Source: Leadbetterella sp.
Lineage (GTDB): Bacteria > Bacteroidota > Bacteroidia > Cytophagales > Spirosomataceae
NCBI GenBank assembly: GCA_019638185.1
Contig: JAHBUH010000025.1
Coordinates: 1 to 64,000, forward strand
DNA: 64,000 nucleotides
Direction of reading: 5' to 3'
Both the position numbers and the translations under genes were made by a program. Of this stretch, positions 19,230 to 27,998 are shown piece by piece. The notes below the pieces were generated by a model. That model had not been told where the DNA came from, searched no databases, and saw nothing but the letters and a program-made list of their open reading frames with translations. Each line of letters begins with the position of its first letter. Position 1 is the stretch's first letter.

Positions 19230-19655
19230 ATGAAAATTGAACTCAACAGAGTAGATGACGCCTTCCACATGGAAGGAAGGGGCATGTCATCGGTGGTGGT
19301 AAATATGGACGCTGCCGTGGATATCGGCGGGAAAAATGCCGGTGCACGCCCCATGGAGCTGATGCTGATGGGACTGGGCGGATGTACCTCCATAGACCTC
19401 ATCCTGATCCTGAAAAAGCAGCGTCAACCGCTCAAAGACATTAAAATTGAGGTGACCGGCGAGCGGGAGCAGATTGAAGGTACCGAGATGAAGCCTTTTA
19501 AGAAGATTAATATCCATTACAAGTTATATGGTGAGCTGGACCCGGCCCGGGTAGAGAAAGCCATTTCACTTTCTATGGATAAATATTGCTCTGCAACGGC
19601 CCAATTACGGCCTTCTGCCGAAATTACACACAGTTATGAGATCATTGCATCATAA
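19230..19655 (+). CDS. OsmC/YhfA-family protein
   Basis: A 141-residue OsmC-fold protein. It contains the two conserved redox cysteines in G-L-G-G-C-T-S-I-D-L-I-L-I-L (about residues 47-60) and K-Y-C-S-A-T-A-Q-L (about 114-122). The A-R-P-M-E-L-M-L-M-G segment before the first Cys is typical of YhfA-type members. OsmC/Ohr enzymes reduce organic hydroperoxides using the Cys pair; YhfA-type members are less well characterised. It is cytosolic by sequence. Placement between metal-binding proteins suggests protection against metal-driven oxidative stress, an inference from context. Confidence 0.85.
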   Translation: MKIELNRVDDAFHMEGRGMSSVVVNMDAAVDIGGKNAGARPMELMLMGLGGCTSIDLILILKKQRQPLKDIKIEVTGEREQIEGTEMKPFKKINIHYKLYGELDPARVEKAISLSMDKYCSATAQLRPSAEITHSYEIIAS

Positions 19656-19699
19656 TTGGCATAATATTAGCTTATTCAATATAAATACCTACAAAAATT

Positions 19700-19957
19700 A
19701 TGAAGAAAATAGTTTCGTTATTCTCCGCCGTCCTGATTTTAGGCTTCTCGGCTTCTGCATTTGATGGAGGTGGGAAGAAGAAAAACAAGAAAAAGGAAAC
19801 CTCTTCCTGCTGTTCTAAAAAGGAAGATTCTGTAACTGACAGCAAGAAAGAAGGAGCCAGCTGCCACGCAGACGGTGCCAAAGCCGACGCGTCAGCTAAA
19901 AATGAAACCAAGGCGGAAGGCAAGTCCTGCTGCTCAAAAGACACGAAAAAATCTTAA
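19700..19957 (+). CDS. Small Lys/Cys-rich exported protein
   Basis: An 85-residue protein with a clear signal peptide (M-K-K-I-V-S-L-F-S-A-V-L-I-L-G-F-S-A-S-A). The mature part is extremely rich in Lys, Ser and Ala and carries two vicinal Cys pairs, S-S-C-C-S-K and K-S-C-C-S-K, with a S-C-H between them. No known domain is evident. The symmetrical cysteine pairs and the neighbouring HMA and TonB genes suggest a metal-binding peptide or buffer in the periplasm, but this is untested. A hairpin with a pyrimidine tail 22 bases after the stop closes the cluster. Confidence 0.65.
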   Translation: MKKIVSLFSAVLILGFSASAFDGGGKKKNKKKETSSCCSKKEDSVTDSKKEGASCHADGAKADASAKNETKAEGKSCCSKDTKKS

Positions 19958-19979
19958 AAGTAATGATCGAATAAATAGC

Positions 19980-20013
19980 AAAGGCATGGGCTTCCGCTCA
20001 TGCCTTTCTTTAT
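19980..20013 (+). terminator. Rho-independent terminator closing the metal cluster
   Basis: Arms AAAGGCATGGGC (19980-19991) and GCTCATGCCTTT (19996-20007) form a 12-bp stem with one G-T wobble around a TTCC loop. CTTTAT follows. It lies just after the Lys/Cys-rich gene. Confidence 0.75.
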
Positions 20014-20176
20014 GGATGACCAGGCAGGTCTCACCGGAAAAGTACCCGGTTCACCTCATCGAATTAGACAAATAGATGATTGTATAAATTTACAAATATT
20101 TCGCATAATTACCAGATTAATTTTTTAATACGAAATTATAGCATCGCCAATTCCCTTTCTAAGGGTTTTTTCCCTA

Positions 20177-20334
20177 CGGGGGGATTCTCACTGCAGCGAC
20201 GTCTTTTAAGGAGGTTTCACTCCTTCACAACGGCGGCACTCTCACTACAGCACCCTCTTTTAAAGAGGCTTCACACTCTCACAGCGGCGGCGTTCTTACT
20301 GCAGCACCGCCTTTTAAATAGGCTTCTCTCACAG
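20177..20334. repeat. 54-bp imperfect tandem repeat, about three copies
   Basis: Units start at 20177, 20231 and 20285 and are 54, 54 and about 50 bases long. Each contains a GGCGGCG/GGGGGGA-like start, TCACTGCAGC or a variant, and a centre of the type CCTCTTTTAAAGAGG that can form a short hairpin. Read on the minus strand the array starts within the last codons of pxpB (GCGCTGTGA), a motif echoed in each unit as GCCGCTGTGA or a variant. It fills most of the 371-base gap between the Lys/Cys-rich gene and pxpB. The plus-strand reading frame through it is judged a shadow. Confidence 0.7.
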
Positions 20335-20976
20335 CGCCCGGAATCTCACGGTATCACCCACCTGCAGCAGGTTAGGGGGATTACGGTTCACATCAAACAG
20401 CTCTTCTGCCGTATAACCTATGATATGCCAGCCTCCGGGGCTTTCACCGGGATAAATGCCCGTCTGCTGACCGCCGATAGCCACCGCCCCCTTAGGCACG
20501 CGTACGCGCGGGGTGCTTCTCCGGGGCATGCTCAGCCGCGGGTCCAGGCCCAGCAGGTAGGGGAAGCCCGGCCGGAAGCCGATCATCGCCACCACATAGT
20601 CGGCTTTCGAGTGAATATCCACCGTTTCTCCTACAGATAGCCCGGCGTGGCGCGCCACCTCCTCCAGGTCTTCTCCACTGTAATCCACCGGGATATCCAC
20701 CGTTCGGGTGTTTAGGGGCAGCTCATGCTTTTCCTCCGGCCGGTATTGGGCACAGATTCCCGAGAAATATTCTTTCAGCGACCGGTGCCGCCGGTAAAAT
20801 TCCACGCTGACAAACACCGTGACCGAGCTATAGCCCGGTACCAGCTCCACCAGCTCTTCCGCCGCTGATTCCTGGAGAAAGGCACAAAAACGCATCACTT
20901 CCCGGTGCATGTCCATGGAAATCACTTCCCCCAGGGTGATGGTCACCGCGGTTTCTGAGAGGCTATTGATTTTCAT
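20329..20976 (-). CDS. pxpB: 5-oxoprolinase subunit PxpB (KipI-like)
   Basis: A 215-residue protein of the allophanate hydrolase subunit 1/KipI/PxpB family. It has [16 protein letters not shown] and [21 protein letters not shown], then [10 protein letters not shown]. The start at 20976 gives the usual M-K-I-x-x-x-x-E-x-A-V-T-I-x-L-G beginning; an upstream extension in frame would be nonsense from the neighbouring gene. PxpB works with PxpA and PxpC to open 5-oxoproline to glutamate with ATP. Neither partner lies beside it here, which is unusual. It overlaps the upstream YyaL-like gene by 14 bases. A 54-bp repeat array follows its stop. Confidence 0.85.
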   Translation of the reverse strand: MKINSLSETAVTITLGEVISMDMHREVMRFCAFLQESAAEELVELVPGYSSVTVFVSVEFYRRHRSLKEYFSGICAQYRPEEKHELPLNTRTVDIPVDYSGEDLEEVARHAGLSVGETVDIHSKADYVVAMIGFRPGFPYLLGLDPRLSMPRRSTPRVRVPKGAVAIGGQQTGIYPGESPGGWHIIGYTAEELFDVNRNPPNLLQVGDTVRFRAL

Positions 20977-22960
20977 GGGCCAGGGCTTCTTCCAGCGAGA
21001 ACACCGGTAAGCGGCACGCGTAGTCTTCGCACATGTAAACGGTATTTTTTCCAGTAAACCGGCCTTCAAACACGGGGAGGGTACTTTCATCGGCCGCCCC
21101 GAAGTATAACGTGGCAGGAGAGGGGTCACGCTCCCGTAAAACCGGTATCCACTGACCATAATCAGGCCCGGTAACCACCACTTCTACCTGTTTCCGGCTC
21201 AGGAGAAGGCCCAGGTCTGTCCAGTTGCTCAGCCATTGCGGATCCTGCAGAGTGAGCGGCTTCAGCCGGGCAAACATCCGGCGGGCCATCTCCGTGTATT
21301 CCTGCTGACCCGTATACCTCCCCGTGAAATACAGGCTCTTGGCCATCATGGAATTGGAAGAAGGGATCACGTTATCAAACAGCTCCTTTTTCCGGGCAAT
21401 CAGCCTTTCGGCCTGAACATCGGTATAAAAAAACAGCTCTTCTTCCGGATCATAAAAATTAGCTAGGGCATACCGGCTCAGTTGCAGGGCCATTTCCAGG
21501 TATTTTTCATCAAAACTCAGGGCGTACATATCGGTATTGGCCCGAATCAGCGCGGCGTAGTCGTCCAGGAAACCGGGAATCTTCCGTTCCCCGGCCTGGT
21601 GAAACACGCCGGTGGCCCGGTCGCCGTCTTCATTCTGACCCGAAAAGGTCAGTTCCCGGTTCAGGTAATCCAGCTTTTCCCGGGCATAGGTGAAATCACT
21701 ACCGAAAACCCTGCTGCGTTCTGCCAGGCCGGAGATCATCAGGGCATTCCAGGAAGTGATGATCTTATCATCCAGCCCGGGATGCACCCTTTTTTCCCTC
21801 AATTCGAGCAGTTTTTCGTGTGATTCCTTTATTTTATCCCAATCCGCCGGCAGGTGCTCCAGGTGCAGGATATTATGACCATGCTCCCAGTTGCCCGCTT
21901 TCACTATCCCGTACTCCCGGATAAACAGGGTAGCGTCTGCCCCCAGTGCCTTTTCCACCTCTTCCAGGCTCCAGACATAGAATTTCCCCTCTTCGCCTTC
22001 GGAATCCGCGTCCAGGGCTGAAAATATCCCCCCGTTTTCCTGGCTCATTTCCCGGATCAGCCAGGTATAGGTAAGGTCTACGGCCCAGCGGTAAAGCCCG
22101 CGCAGGTCTGACCGCCCCGCCACGGAAGCATAAAGACTCATCAGCTGCGCATTATCATACAGCATTTTTTCAAAATGAGGTACCTTCCAGTAGCTGTCTA
22201 CCGAGTAGCGGGTCCAGCCCCCACCCACGTGGTCAAACAACCCGCCCAGCACCATCCGGCCCAGGGTAAATTCCAGGTGTTCCTCCAGGTGGGGATTCGC
22301 TGTAAAATCCGCCAGGTGGTGGATCATGTTCCAGAGCGGGGGCATGGGAAACTTAGGCGCCCGCTTCATTCCCCCATCTTGGGTATCAAAGTCGGCGGCC
22401 AGCTTTTCACTGATCAGGCTTAGCTCTTCCTTCGTATAAATCGAAATATCTGATGATTTTCCGAACAAATACTTCTCCGAGTCTTTTGTATTTAGACTTT
22501 TAACAAAGCTTCTACCTGATGCCGTTACTTCCTCCCGGCGGTGCTGAAAGACATTTACTATGCCCGCCATCACCTCCATCCACCGGCCCTTAGGAAAGTA
22601 GGTACCTCCGTAAAACGGCTCCCCGCCGGGAAGCAGGAAAACGTTCAGGGGCCAGCCCCCGCGGATCCCCATATTCTGCAGGGCTTCCATATAGATCTGG
22701 TCTATATCGGGCCGTTCTTCCCGGTCTACTTTGATATTTATAAAATTCGCATTCATAAAACCGGCCACCTCCTGATCTTCAAAACACTCGTGTTCCATCA
22801 CATGGCACCAGTGGCAGGCCGAGTAGCCTATGCTCAGCAGGATCACCCGGTCTTGCGTGCGGGCTTCGTTCAGGGCCTCATGACCCCAGGGATACCAGTG
22901 TACGGGGTTATCTTTATGTTGCAGCAGGTAGGGGCTGGTTTCGTATTTTAAACGGTTCAT
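20963..22960 (-). CDS. Thioredoxin-domain protein, YyaL/SPATA20 type (DUF255)
   Basis: A 665-residue protein. The N-terminal DUF255 thioredoxin-like domain begins [25 protein letters not shown] and carries the C-H-W-C redox motif near residue 50. A long alpha/alpha-barrel region follows, resembling six-hairpin glycosidases and N-acylglucosamine epimerases ([26 protein letters not shown]). The family is widespread but its biochemical role is unclear. It overlaps its upstream neighbour by four bases and the downstream pxpB by 14, so three unlike genes are tightly coupled. Confidence 0.88.
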   Translation of the reverse strand: MNRLKYETSPYLLQHKDNPVHWYPWGHEALNEARTQDRVILLSIGYSACHWCHVMEHECFEDQEVAGFMNANFINIKVDREERPDIDQIYMEALQNMGIRGGWPLNVFLLPGGEPFYGGTYFPKGRWMEVMAGIVNVFQHRREEVTASGRSFVKSLNTKDSEKYLFGKSSDISIYTKEELSLISEKLAADFDTQDGGMKRAPKFPMPPLWNMIHHLADFTANPHLEEHLEFTLGRMVLGGLFDHVGGGWTRYSVDSYWKVPHFEKMLYDNAQLMSLYASVAGRSDLRGLYRWAVDLTYTWLIREMSQENGGIFSALDADSEGEEGKFYVWSLEEVEKALGADATLFIREYGIVKAGNWEHGHNILHLEHLPADWDKIKESHEKLLELREKRVHPGLDDKIITSWNALMISGLAERSRVFGSDFTYAREKLDYLNRELTFSGQNEDGDRATGVFHQAGERKIPGFLDDYAALIRANTDMYALSFDEKYLEMALQLSRYALANFYDPEEELFFYTDVQAERLIARKKELFDNVIPSSNSMMAKSLYFTGRYTGQQEYTEMARRMFARLKPLTLQDPQWLSNWTDLGLLLSRKQVEVVVTGPDYGQWIPVLRERDPSPATLYFGAADESTLPVFEGRFTGKNTVYMCEDYACRLPVFSLEEALAHENQ

Positions 22961-24576
22961 GGCTGGATAAGGATTTTGCGGGTGTGGCTGAAGGATCCGC
23001 CTTCTACCCGCAGGTATAATTGATGCATTTTATATTTCCGGACGTCCAGGCTGGCAGTGTATTCGGCGGCTCCCTGGGTATCCACCTCTTCGCGGTGCAG
23101 TACCCGGCCCAGTTCATCCGAAACCGACAGGCGGAGAAAGCGCTCGCCCCCGGTTTTCACTTTATAACTCACCGGCCCCTCCGCCGGGTTAGGGTACACG
23201 GTCAGGCTGGTCAGGGCCGGTTCATTGCCCGCCACGGCATCTGCCGCATACGAGCACAGGAACACCTCATAGCCCTTCAGGGTGATGGTTTCTTTCAGGC
23301 TTCCGTAATTTATAGTAATCGTAACCTGCTCATTTTCAGATTTGGCCCACGGGTTATGTGCAGCTACCAGCAGGCGCCCGTCTTTATATACGCCCCGCCA
23401 TACCGGCTGCTTATTTTCATTGTAGTCCCGGGCAGATACCGGCTGCACCAACTGGTGATCTCCCTCAAAAAACGAGCGAAAAGCAGAAAGCCGGTAAAGC
23501 CCTTTCATAAAATATCCGTACCCTGAATAATCCGCGGAAGGTTCCATATTATCCCACAGCCAGATGCCCCGGGCTCCCGAAAAGAAGGGGAAAATGGCCA
23601 TGGCCTCTGACATCCACGGGCGGATGTTCTTTCCCGTAAACTGCGGCGTATAACTGTAGCGGTTCCAGAGAAATATCCACTGGTCCCGGGCCGACCAGGC
23701 CCGGTTAGCTTCGGTCTGAAACATTAGGTAAGACAGGTACTCCCCGGCAAAAATATGGGGGTAATCGTAATAAAAATAGGCATTGGGAGAAAGCACATCC
23801 ATGAGCGCGTAATAACTTCCACCGGCCTTTTTTTGCTGAAAATCATAGGCGATATAATTCAGCAGGCCAGGGTCTGTCTGCCATTTTTCCCAGGAGGGGC
23901 CCTGGATATTGGTAAAGGTGTTCGCTATGGGCACATCGCCGTAGGCCGTGATCACGCGCGCATTCACCCTTTGTTTAATATAAGCCGCCGCGTAGGCATA
24001 AAGATCCTGCATGTCCTTCTGATACCGGGCTATGAAGGCCTCATCGCTCAGTGCCCGGATCTCGGCTGGTACAAAACTCCTGGTTTTAAGGGCCAGCACG
24101 GAATCCCGCGACTTATGGTGGGTTTCAATATCCAGGCAAAAGATATCCACCGCGGAACTGCCGCCGTTCTGGGTACGGAACCAGACCAGGTCATCGTCCC
24201 ATTTGCGGTGATAAACGTTCATATCGTTCCCGTAGGGCGACTTATAGTTCCGCCAGGGCTGATCGGCATTGGCCACACCATAATAGATATAGGCCCGGTT
24301 TGTAGTGGGCAGGCTGCTGATGCCGTTAGGATTGGAAACGTGGGTAAAACCTCTTTTCAGGAGGGCGTCAGGGTCATAAATGGCCTGGCTGCCGCTATAA
24401 ATGATGGTAAAGGGTAGGGAGAATTCAGGAAACTGGCGCCAGTTGATCCCCCCCTGCGAAGGGCTGAAAGAGAAGTCCTGCGCACCAGTGCAGTTCTGGC
24501 CGGAAACCCGGTAAATGGAAACAAAAAGCAGCACGAATCCAAAAACTATCCATTTCCTTTTTAAATTTGTAACCAT
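22957..24576 (-). CDS. Secreted protein with T9SS C-terminal sorting domain
   Basis: A 539-residue protein. The signal peptide ([22 protein letters not shown]) is followed by a large body with many aromatic residues ([25 protein letters not shown]) that resembles a TIM-barrel glycosidase-like fold, though I cannot assign a family. The last ~80 residues are a typical type A sorting domain, with [17 protein letters not shown] and a final beta strand ending K-I-L-I-Q-P. It is thus exported by the type IX system to the surface or medium. The gene is coupled to the YyaL-like gene by a four-base overlap. Confidence 0.78.
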   Translation of the reverse strand: MVTNLKRKWIVFGFVLLFVSIYRVSGQNCTGAQDFSFSPSQGGINWRQFPEFSLPFTIIYSGSQAIYDPDALLKRGFTHVSNPNGISSLPTTNRAYIYYGVANADQPWRNYKSPYGNDMNVYHRKWDDDLVWFRTQNGGSSAVDIFCLDIETHHKSRDSVLALKTRSFVPAEIRALSDEAFIARYQKDMQDLYAYAAAYIKQRVNARVITAYGDVPIANTFTNIQGPSWEKWQTDPGLLNYIAYDFQQKKAGGSYYALMDVLSPNAYFYYDYPHIFAGEYLSYLMFQTEANRAWSARDQWIFLWNRYSYTPQFTGKNIRPWMSEAMAIFPFFSGARGIWLWDNMEPSADYSGYGYFMKGLYRLSAFRSFFEGDHQLVQPVSARDYNENKQPVWRGVYKDGRLLVAAHNPWAKSENEQVTITINYGSLKETITLKGYEVFLCSYAADAVAGNEPALTSLTVYPNPAEGPVSYKVKTGGERFLRLSVSDELGRVLHREEVDTQGAAEYTASLDVRKYKMHQLYLRVEGGSFSHTRKILIQP

Positions 24577-24614
24577 TATCCAGCGTTGTTATATAAATCA
24601 AACTCAAAAGTAAA

Positions 24615-25061
24615 TTGAAAAATTTTGTTTTAATTTCATTATTCGCGGTTATTTTCACAGCCTGCAAGGATCCGAACCTCAGTGCAGAAGGTAAAACCGC
24701 TGATGAACTGCTGGTAGCGCATGGCTGGCAACTGGATAAATATACGAATACCCAGGGAACTACCATCAGTGACGGACAGCTGAAGTCGGAGGCCACCATG
24801 CTGTACGGCATGGCTTTTGAATTTAAGAAGAACCAGGAAGTCAGGGGAGTGGATAAAAACAGCAAAAGCATTATTAACAAGGGAACCTGGGCCATCGGAG
24901 ACGATAAAAAAACGTTAGACATTGATATTATCGGGTTCGAAGGAGATTTTGAGTTAATTCAGATCAATAACACTTCCATGATCCTGAAATCCAAAACCCA
25001 AAATCCGCTTATAGGAGTGGGACCGGAAGTGCACCTCGTCTTCTCTGAATTCAAGCTGTAA
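24615..25061 (+). CDS. Small lipoprotein, probable TTG start
   Basis: A 148-residue protein. The frame has no ATG before the signal peptide, and the only start giving a full signal (M-K-N-F-V-L-I-S-L-F-A-V-I-F-T-A-C) is the TTG at 24615, so TTG initiation is inferred. The lipobox F-T-A-C puts the lipid on Cys17. The mature part (W-Q-L-D-K-Y-T-N, G-M-A-F-E-F-K-K, G-T-W-A-I-G-D-D-K-K-T-L) matches lipocalin-like lipoproteins of Bacteroidetes. It is divergent from the T9SS gene with only 38 bases between starts. Function unknown. Confidence 0.7.
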   Translation: MKNFVLISLFAVIFTACKDPNLSAEGKTADELLVAHGWQLDKYTNTQGTTISDGQLKSEATMLYGMAFEFKKNQEVRGVDKNSKSIINKGTWAIGDDKKTLDIDIIGFEGDFELIQINNTSMILKSKTQNPLIGVGPEVHLVFSEFKL

Positions 25062-25082
25062 TTTTAAGCCCACATCAGGATT

Positions 25083-26525
25083 ATGAAGGAGAAAACAGAC
25101 CCCATAAGACTGATTTTCGGGTTAAAACTCAAACAGTTCCGCCAGGAAAAAGGCTGGTCGCTCCAGGAGCTCTCCGAACGCAGCGACATTTCCCCGTCTT
25201 ACCTGAACGAGATTGAAAAGGGGAAAAAGTACCCCAAAACCGATAAAATCCTGGATCTGGCCCGGGCTTTGGGCGTGGAATACGATGAGCTGATCTCTTC
25301 CGACCTGAAAAAAGCGCTGGGACCTACCGGTGAAATCCTGAAAAACAAGTTCTTTACGGATATCCCTTTCGAGTTTTTCGGGATAGATCCCGCCCATATT
25401 ATCGAGATCATAGCCGATGCCCCGGTCAAGTTCAGCGCCCTGGTAAACACCCTGATCAAGATAGGCCGGAGCTACAATGTAAGCGTGGAAAAGCTGTATT
25501 TTGCGGTGTTGCGCTCTTACCTGGAGATTCATAAAAACTATTTCCAGGAGCTGGAAGACCTGGCCGATACCTTTCTGCCCGGCGAAGAAAAAACGGAAGG
25601 TAACCTCAAAAAATACCTGCGCACCAGCCACCAGATCGCCACCGATACGTTTGACGGTGAAAAGCACCCCGCACTGGCCGGCTTACGGACCGTGCTGGTT
25701 CCCAAATCGAAAAAATTCTTTCTTAACCGTAACCTGAGTGAAAAGCAGAGGATCTTTGCCCTGGCGCGCGAGTCGGGCTTCCGCTTTATGGGCATCCGGG
25801 TGCGCCCGCTGACCTCCACCTGGGTGAGCGTGCATTCTTTTGATGAAGTTTTTAATAACTTCAAAGCGTCTTACTTTGCCGCCTGCATCCTTATTCCGAA
25901 AACCACGCTGGTGAAGGAGGTCCGGAAGGTCCTGGTAGAACCGCGGTTCAGTCACCGGCGGTTTTTCCACCTGCTGGACCAGTTCCCGGTCTCTGAAGAA
26001 ACCGTTTTTTACCGCCTTTTCTCCCTGCTACCGGCTTATTTCCAACTGGAAAAGCTGTATTTCCTGAAGTTTTCCTCTTCTGACGGCAGCCGGGGTCCGC
26101 GCCTGATCAAGGAGATCCACCTGGTGGGCCAGCACGATCCCCAGGAAAACCGGAACGGGCACTACTGCCGCAGGTGGTCAGGGATCAGCATCCTGGACGA
26201 GGTTCTGTCCCAGGGCAATGCCCGTATCCTGAAGACCCAGGTGTCTAATTTTGAAAGCATGGGGCACCACTATTTTGAGATAGCCCTGGCCAAAACCTCC
26301 AAAGACGGCGGGCAGGAAAGCATCACCCTGGGCCTGGAAATAGACGATACCGTGCGATCTAAACTGGCCTTCCTGGATGACCCCGCCATCCTTCGCAAAG
26401 AGGTGGGGCAGACCTGCGAAAAATGCGCGCTGTTTGACTGCAAAGACCGCGTGGCAGCGCCTTCCGTGCTTTCGAAAACCAGGCAACTGGCTGAAATTAA
26501 CAAAGCGATGGAAGAATTACGCTGA
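25083..26525 (+). CDS. XRE-family regulator of the ScfR/RamB type
   Basis: A 480-residue regulator. The N-terminal HTH_3/XRE domain (about 10-68) has L-K-L-K-Q-F-R-Q-E-K-G-W-S-L-Q-E-L-S-E-R-S-D-I-S-P-S-Y-L-N-E-I-E-K-G. The middle resembles the IrrE/ImmA-like domain but lacks an HEXXH protease motif. The C-terminus has C-E-K-C-A-L-F-D-C (about 445-453), as in the short-chain fatty-acyl-CoA regulators (ScfR, RamB, MccR), which bind acyl-CoA and control acetate or propionate pathways. No metabolic target gene is adjacent. A Crp/Fnr-like gene starts three bases after its stop. Confidence 0.78.
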   Translation: MKEKTDPIRLIFGLKLKQFRQEKGWSLQELSERSDISPSYLNEIEKGKKYPKTDKILDLARALGVEYDELISSDLKKALGPTGEILKNKFFTDIPFEFFGIDPAHIIEIIADAPVKFSALVNTLIKIGRSYNVSVEKLYFAVLRSYLEIHKNYFQELEDLADTFLPGEEKTEGNLKKYLRTSHQIATDTFDGEKHPALAGLRTVLVPKSKKFFLNRNLSEKQRIFALARESGFRFMGIRVRPLTSTWVSVHSFDEVFNNFKASYFAACILIPKTTLVKEVRKVLVEPRFSHRRFFHLLDQFPVSEETVFYRLFSLLPAYFQLEKLYFLKFSSSDGSRGPRLIKEIHLVGQHDPQENRNGHYCRRWSGISILDEVLSQGNARILKTQVSNFESMGHHYFEIALAKTSKDGGQESITLGLEIDDTVRSKLAFLDDPAILRKEVGQTCEKCALFDCKDRVAAPSVLSKTRQLAEINKAMEELR

Positions 26526-26528
26526 GCT

Positions 26529-27119
26529 ATGGACTACTACTACGAAAAGCTGTTTGATTATGTTTCAGAACTCCTGATCATGCCGGAGGAAGACAAAATG
26601 ATCTGCCGGAGACTGTTTGTGCCGCAGTTTGTCCCTAAAAATACCCTCCTGGAAGAAGCCGGTAAGGTTCCTCAATACCATAATTTCATTGTATCCGGGT
26701 ATATGCGGAATTATCACCTGGATGCCGATGGCAATGAGATTACGAACGACCTGAATAACGACAGCCGTTTTTTCACCTCGTATTTCCATTTTATGAACCG
26801 TACGGTATCTCATGAATACCTGCACTGCATAACTGACTGCCACCTGCTGCGGATCTCCCGCCAGGATGTGGAAACGGGCGCCCGCGAAGGCTCCACCCAG
26901 GAAGAATACACCATTCGGGTCTTAAATAACCAGCTGGCGCTCAATAAGCAGCGGGCCCTGGACATCGCTAACCTCACGGCGGAAGAGCGCTACGAACAGT
27001 TTGCCCGTCAAAATCCTAACATCCTGCAGCACGTGCCGCTGCAATACATCGCTTCTTACCTGGGCATCACGCCCCGCCACCTGAGCCGGATCCGGAAAAA
27101 CGGTTCATCCGCTTTTTAA
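26529..27119 (+). CDS. Crp/Fnr-family transcriptional regulator
   Basis: A 196-residue regulator. The cyclic-nucleotide-binding-like beta roll covers about 20-125 (L-E-E-A-G-K-V-P-Q-Y-H-N-F-I-V-S-G-Y-M-R-N-Y). A helix-turn-helix sits near the C-terminus, ending Q-Y-I-A-S-Y-L-G-I-T-P-R-H-L-S-R-I-R-K, typical of Bacteroidetes Crp-like proteins. The effector-binding pocket lacks the classical cAMP-contacting G-E-L-A/R-T-S signature, so the ligand is unknown. It sits immediately downstream of the ScfR-like gene and likely shares its transcript. Confidence 0.83.
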   Translation: MDYYYEKLFDYVSELLIMPEEDKMICRRLFVPQFVPKNTLLEEAGKVPQYHNFIVSGYMRNYHLDADGNEITNDLNNDSRFFTSYFHFMNRTVSHEYLHCITDCHLLRISRQDVETGAREGSTQEEYTIRVLNNQLALNKQRALDIANLTAEERYEQFARQNPNILQHVPLQYIASYLGITPRHLSRIRKNGSSAF

Positions 27120-27199
27120 GCCTTTCATCCGAAATGGACATTTGTCTGGTAACCACCCGTTTACACCGGTATAGTTTTGCTTTATAAACGTGATAATTT

Positions 27200-27994
27200 A
27201 TGAAAGCAAACGTCATCCACCGGGTACTGAGCCGGGTCTGCTTCGGGGTCATTACCTTCGGGCAGTGGTTCTTCGGAGCCTACATTGTCTTATTTTATTA
27301 CCGGTCCGCCCTGGCCGGAGATTTCCGGAAATGGAATGAAGTGCTGCCCCACGGGTACATCACGGGCGACTGGTTCGGAAATGTGCTCATGGGCCTGCAC
27401 GTGCTGGTGGCGCTGGTGCTGGTAGGAGGTGGCCCGCTGCAGTTTTTCCCGGTGATCCGGAATCGCTTCCCCGCATTTCACCGGAGCTTCGGAAAGGTAT
27501 ACCTGGTAGCCGCGGTGCTGGTCAGCACGGCAGGCATGATCTTCACCTGGGCGCGGGGATCCGCCGGAGATACCGGCATGGCCGTCAGCATCACGCTTCA
27601 GGGCGGGTACATCCTGCTGTTTGCCTGGATCGTCATCCGGCTGGCCCTCCGCAGAGACATCCGGAAGCACGAGGTGTGGGCGTTCCGGCTCTTCCTGGTC
27701 ACCAGCGGGGTATGGTTCTTCCGGGTCTTTTTAATGGCCTGGCTGCTGGTTAACGGGAGGCCGGCGGGCTTTGATCCCCATACCTTTTCCGGGCCCTTCC
27801 TGACGTTTTTATCGGTGGCTACTTATGCGCTGCCGGTTATGCTGGGCGTATATGAACTGTACCGCTATGCGGCGGAAAGCAAACGAAATGGCCTCCTGCT
27901 GGCCTCCTCCGGAGTTTTGGTACTGGCCATACTCCTCCTGTGCACCGGGATAGCCGGCGCTATAATGGGGATGTGGTTACCACAAATGCGTTGA
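27200..27994 (+). CDS. DUF2306 membrane protein
   Basis: A 264-residue polytopic protein with about seven hydrophobic segments. It shows the DUF2306 pattern: H-V-L-V-A-L-V-L-V-G-G-G-P-L-Q-F-F-P, R-F-P-A-F-H-R-S-F-G-K-V-Y-L, and R-R-D-I-R-K-H-E-V-W-A-F-R. Conserved histidines (H-R-S-F-G, K-H-E-V-W) suggest metal or heme contact, but the function is not established. It follows two regulators on the same strand with an 80-base gap; whether it is their target is unknown. Confidence 0.7.
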   Translation: MKANVIHRVLSRVCFGVITFGQWFFGAYIVLFYYRSALAGDFRKWNEVLPHGYITGDWFGNVLMGLHVLVALVLVGGGPLQFFPVIRNRFPAFHRSFGKVYLVAAVLVSTAGMIFTWARGSAGDTGMAVSITLQGGYILLFAWIVIRLALRRDIRKHEVWAFRLFLVTSGVWFFRVFLMAWLLVNGRPAGFDPHTFSGPFLTFLSVATYALPVMLGVYELYRYAAESKRNGLLLASSGVLVLAILLLCTGIAGAIMGMWLPQMR

Positions 27995-27998
27995 TTTT

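Noticed and set aside
20080-20640. Plus-strand frame of 186 codons across the repeat and pxpB
   Set aside because: It runs through the 54-bp repeat and then antisense through pxpB; its 18-residue periodicity is only the DNA repeat read in frame.
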